Assembly: GCA_013154225.1 (NCBI GenBank)
Contig: JAADCW010000078.1
Span: 1-7,765 of the forward strand
Origin: Chloroflexota bacterium
GTDB lineage: Bacteria > Chloroflexota > Anaerolineae > Anaerolineales > DRMV01
Length of the DNA stretch: 7,765 bases
Reading direction: 5' to 3'
Shown piece after piece: positions 5,034-7,765 of the stretch. Position numbers and translations under genes: made by a program. Under the pieces are notes generated by a model. It did no database searches. It was not told the origin of the DNA and saw nothing but the letters and a program-made list of their open reading frames with translations. Positions within the stretch are counted from its first letter, which is position 1. Each line of letters starts with the position of its first letter.

Positions 5034-7765
5034 ATGACCCGACCCTACAACCCCGCTGAAATCGAATCCAAGTGGCGCTCCCGATGGGAGGCCGATGGTC
5101 TCTATCACGCGGACATTGACCCCGAAAAGCCCAAACACTACGCGCTCACCATGTTCCCTTATCCCTCAGGGAACTTGCACATCGGCCACTGGTATGCCAT
5201 GACGCCTTCCGACGCGCGCGCCCGCTACATGCGCATGAAAGGCTACAACGTCCTCTTCCCCATCGGGTTCGACGCCTTTGGCCTGCCAGCGGAAAACGCG
5301 GCCATCAAGCGCAACATCCACCCCCGCGAGTGGACCTACAAAAACATTGACAACATGCGCCGCCAACTCCGCAGCATGGGCGCGATGTTCGACTGGCGCC
5401 GCGAAGTGGTCACCTGCGACCCCGAATACTACCGCTGGAACCAATGGTTCTTCACCCAGTTCTACAAACACGGGCTGGCCTACCGCAAAAAATCGCCGGT
5501 GGATTGGTGCCCAACGTGCAACACCACCCTGGCACGCGAACAAGTCATCGGCGACGAACGCGTCTGCGAGCGCTGCGGCACACCGGTCATCAAGAAAAAC
5601 CTGGAACAGTGGTTCTTCCGCATCACCGACTACGCCGAAGAACTCAAACGCTTCGATGGCCTCGACTGGCCTGAACGCATCAAAACAGCCCAGCGCAACT
5701 GGATCGGCAACCGCTCCGAAGGCGCCAACGTGTTCTTCAAAACCGAACACGGGCACACCCTGGAAATCTTCACCACCCGCCCCGACACCCTCTGGGGCGT
5801 GACCTTCATGGTGCTGGCGCCGGAACACCCCATCATTGACGAAATCACCACCGAAAGCCAGCGCGCGGAAGTGGAAAAATACCGCTTCCAGGCCGCCCGC
5901 TTCTCAGATATGGAACGCCAAGCCGAAGAGCGGGAAAAGACCGGCGTCTTCACCGGCGCGTATGCCATCAACCCGGTCAACGGCGAGAAAGTACCCATCT
6001 GGATTGCCGACTACGTCTTGATGTCCTACGGCAGCGGCGCAATCATGGCTGTGCCCGCGCACGACCAACGCGACTTTGAATTTGCCAAGAAATACGGCCT
6101 GGAAATCCGCCCGGTGATCTTCCCCGTGGACGACGAAGGCAACCCCATCCCCCTGGATGCGGCCACCATGCAAGAAGCCTACCCCGGCCCGGGCGTGATG
6201 GTCAACAGCGGCCCCCTCAGCGGCACCCGCATTGTCAAGGGCAAAGGCTGGGACGATCCCGGCATCTTCAAAGTCATCGAATGGCTGGAAGCCAAAGGCA
6301 TTGGCAAGCGTGGGGTCAACTACCGCCTGCGCGATTGGCTGATCTCCCGCCAGCGCTATTGGGGCACGCCCATCCCGATGGTGTATTGCGAAAAATGCGG
6401 CTGGAACCCGGTGCCCGACGACCAACTGCCCGTGGAACTGCCCGACGACATCGAATGGCGCCCCACAGGCGAAAGCCCGCTGAAATTCCACCCCACGTGG
6501 AAGCACACCACGTGCCCGGTGTGCGGCGGCCCCGCGGAGCGGGAAACCGACACCATGGACACGTTCATGGATTCGTCCTGGTATCACCTGGGCTACCTCA
6601 ACCTGCACGCCCGCGACAAAGCCCCCTTTGAGCAGGAAGAATATGCCTACTGGTTCCCGGTGGACACCTACACCGGCGGCGCAGAACACGCCACCATGCA
6701 CCTGCTCTACGTCCGCTTCTTCCACAAAGCCCTGCGCGACCTGGGCATCGTGGAAGGCGACGAACCCATGATCCAACTGCGCAACCAGGGCATCGTGCTG
6801 GGCGAACCGCGCGACGGCCATTTTGTGACCATCCGCGGCCACTGGGAAGGCAACGCCTTCCACGCGGACAGCATCGAAGCCTTGCCCTACGGCACCCCGC
6901 GCGAGCAGTGGCCGGCCTTTGAACAGAGCGAAAACGAGATCCGCGGCGAGGTGTACGCCCGCGACGAGAAAACCATCAAGGTGCGGGTCAACCCCTACAC
7001 CGAAGGCGAAGACCCCAAGAAAGACGCCCAACTGGTCGTGGTGCACGTCAGCGACCAGACCAAGGTGCACATTCCCGGCACAGAAAGCACCCGCCACCTG
7101 GATTTGGTGTATCATCTGGAACCCGAAAAGATGTCCAAATCCAAAGGCAACGTCGTGGACCCCGACGACCTGGTGGCGCGCTACGGCACCGACACAGTAC
7201 GGGCTTACCTGATGTTCTTTGCCCGCTGGGATCTGGGTGCACCGTGGAACAGCCAAGGCATCGAGGGCATCGTGCGCTGGCTGCGCCGCGTGTGGAATCT
7301 GGTCACCGAAACCGCGCAGGCTGAGCCGCCTGCTTCCCCCAACGCCGACGCGGTGCGAGCACTGCGCCGCAAAGTCCATCAGACCTTGCAGCGGGTCACC
7401 CACGACTTCGAGACCTTTGAGTTCAACACCATCGTGGCCGCGCTGATGGAACTGCTCAACGAAATGCAGAAAGCCCGCCAGGCCGGCGTGGCTGGCACCG
7501 AGGCCTGGCAAGAGGCCCTGGACCTGTACGTCCGCATGATGGCACCCATCACCCCCCACATTGCCGAAGAACTTTGGGTAGAAGTGCTGGGCAAGCCTTA
7601 CTCCGTGCACGATCAACCCTGGCCAGAAGTGGACCAGGAAGCCGTCAAAGAAGACCAGGTCACCCTGGTGGTTCAGGTCAACGGCAAAGTGCGCGACCGC
7701 ATCGTGGTGCCCATTGGCATTAGCAACGAAGAAGCCCAAGCCCTGGCTCTGGCCAGCGAGGCTGT
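5034..7765 (+). CDS. leuS: Leucyl-tRNA synthetase, 3' end outside window
   Basis: Cytoplasmic class I synthetase that charges tRNA-Leu and edits mischarged tRNA. ATG at 5034 follows GGAGG (5024-5028) with a 5-nt gap. 910 residues are visible. Landmarks: FPYPSGNLHIGH (41-52, canonical HIGH 49-52), GFDAFGLPAEN (78-88), zinc-type pairs CPTC (159-162) and CERC (178-181), CP1 editing domain with TTRPDTLWG (247-255) and GSGAIMAVPAHDQRD (333-347, editing Asp344), RDWLISRQRYWG (433-444), Cys pairs at 452/455 and 494/497, MDSSWYHLGY (512-521), and KMSKSKGN (699-706). The C-terminal part VQVNGKVRDRI is reached near the window edge, so only some tens of residues are missing and the full length should be about 950. 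That is longer than the roughly 860 of E. coli LeuRS, largely because of an enlarged segment (about 590-695) where the leucine-specific domain sits. The gene is second in the Leu T-box operon. Confidence 0.97.
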   Translation, partial: MTRPYNPAEIESKWRSRWEADGLYHADIDPEKPKHYALTMFPYPSGNLHIGHWYAMTPSDARARYMRMKGYNVLFPIGFDAFGLPAENAAIKRNIHPREWTYKNIDNMRRQLRSMGAMFDWRREVVTCDPEYYRWNQWFFTQFYKHGLAYRKKSPVDWCPTCNTTLAREQVIGDERVCERCGTPVIKKNLEQWFFRITDYAEELKRFDGLDWPERIKTAQRNWIGNRSEGANVFFKTEHGHTLEIFTTRPDTLWGVTFMVLAPEHPIIDEITTESQRAEVEKYRFQAARFSDMERQAEEREKTGVFTGAYAINPVNGEKVPIWIADYVLMSYGSGAIMAVPAHDQRDFEFAKKYGLEIRPVIFPVDDEGNPIPLDAATMQEAYPGPGVMVNSGPLSGTRIVKGKGWDDPGIFKVIEWLEAKGIGKRGVNYRLRDWLISRQRYWGTPIPMVYCEKCGWNPVPDDQLPVELPDDIEWRPTGESPLKFHPTWKHTTCPVCGGPAERETDTMDTFMDSSWYHLGYLNLHARDKAPFEQEEYAYWFPVDTYTGGAEHATMHLLYVRFFHKALRDLGIVEGDEPMIQLRNQGIVLGEPRDGHFVTIRGHWEGNAFHADSIEALPYGTPREQWPAFEQSENEIRGEVYARDEKTIKVRVNPYTEGEDPKKDAQLVVVHVSDQTKVHIPGTESTRHLDLVYHLEPEKMSKSKGNVVDPDDLVARYGTDTVRAYLMFFARWDLGAPWNSQGIEGIVRWLRRVWNLVTETAQAEPPASPNADAVRALRRKVHQTLQRVTHDFETFEFNTIVAALMELLNEMQKARQAGVAGTEAWQEALDLYVRMMAPITPHIAEELWVEVLGKPYSVHDQPWPEVDQEAVKEDQVTLVVQVNGKVRDRIVVPIGISNEEAQALALASEA

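Noticed and set aside
5904..7739. Long minus-strand open frame (611 codons) over leuS
   Set aside because: Same type of GC-driven antisense shadow; leuS motifs on the plus strand explain the region fully.

Overview
The window is GC-rich chromosomal DNA built around two aminoacyl-tRNA synthetase genes that face away from each other. ileS reads left on the minus strand and its 3' end is cut off by the window edge. leuS reads right on the plus strand and its 3' end is also cut off. About 2.7 kb lies between the two start codons. No mobile element, CRISPR array or phage gene is visible. The type-2 (archaeal/eukaryal-like) IleRS, the use of T-box leaders, the small SPW-like membrane protein and the base composition suggest a bacterium, perhaps a Chloroflexota member of the Anaerolineae kind. 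That placement is inference and not proven by the window.

Layout from left to right. (1) 1-2368, minus: ileS, 789 residues visible. (2) 2369-2792, minus: the ileS leader, made of a strong sigma70-type promoter, a complete T-box riboswitch with an Ile (ATC) specifier, an intrinsic terminator, a degenerate array of 8-bp units, and the ileS Shine-Dalgarno. (3) 2907-3275, plus: a small four-helix membrane protein with two SPW-like repeats. (4) 3310-3556, plus: two tRNA-Ala genes (CGC, then GGC), each with its own promoter. (5) 3562-3890, plus: a strong hairpin, then a second T-box riboswitch with a Leu (CTC) specifier and an intrinsic terminator. (6) 3921-4991, plus: an unrecognised coiled-coil / PH-like / zinc-ribbon protein. 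(7) 5034-7765, plus: leuS, 910 residues visible.

How it works together. When uncharged tRNA-Ile or tRNA-Leu accumulates, each T-box should bind the matching tRNA (codon-anticodon at the specifier, ACCA end at the UGGU bulge), prevent terminator formation and switch on its synthetase gene. The two leaders share a 19-nt T-box core and the same TCGTCCCT terminator arm but have different specifiers, so isoleucine and leucine starvation are sensed separately. The unknown zinc-ribbon protein sits between the Leu T-box terminator and leuS and should therefore be induced by leucine starvation together with leuS.

The most notable points are: an IleRS whose class I HIGH signature reads G-V-H-H instead of H-x-G-H, the swap linked to very high mupirocin resistance in some type-2 IleRS; the unknown gene captured in the Leu T-box operon; an enlarged insertion just before KMSKS in LeuRS; and the 8-bp repeat array in the ileS leader.
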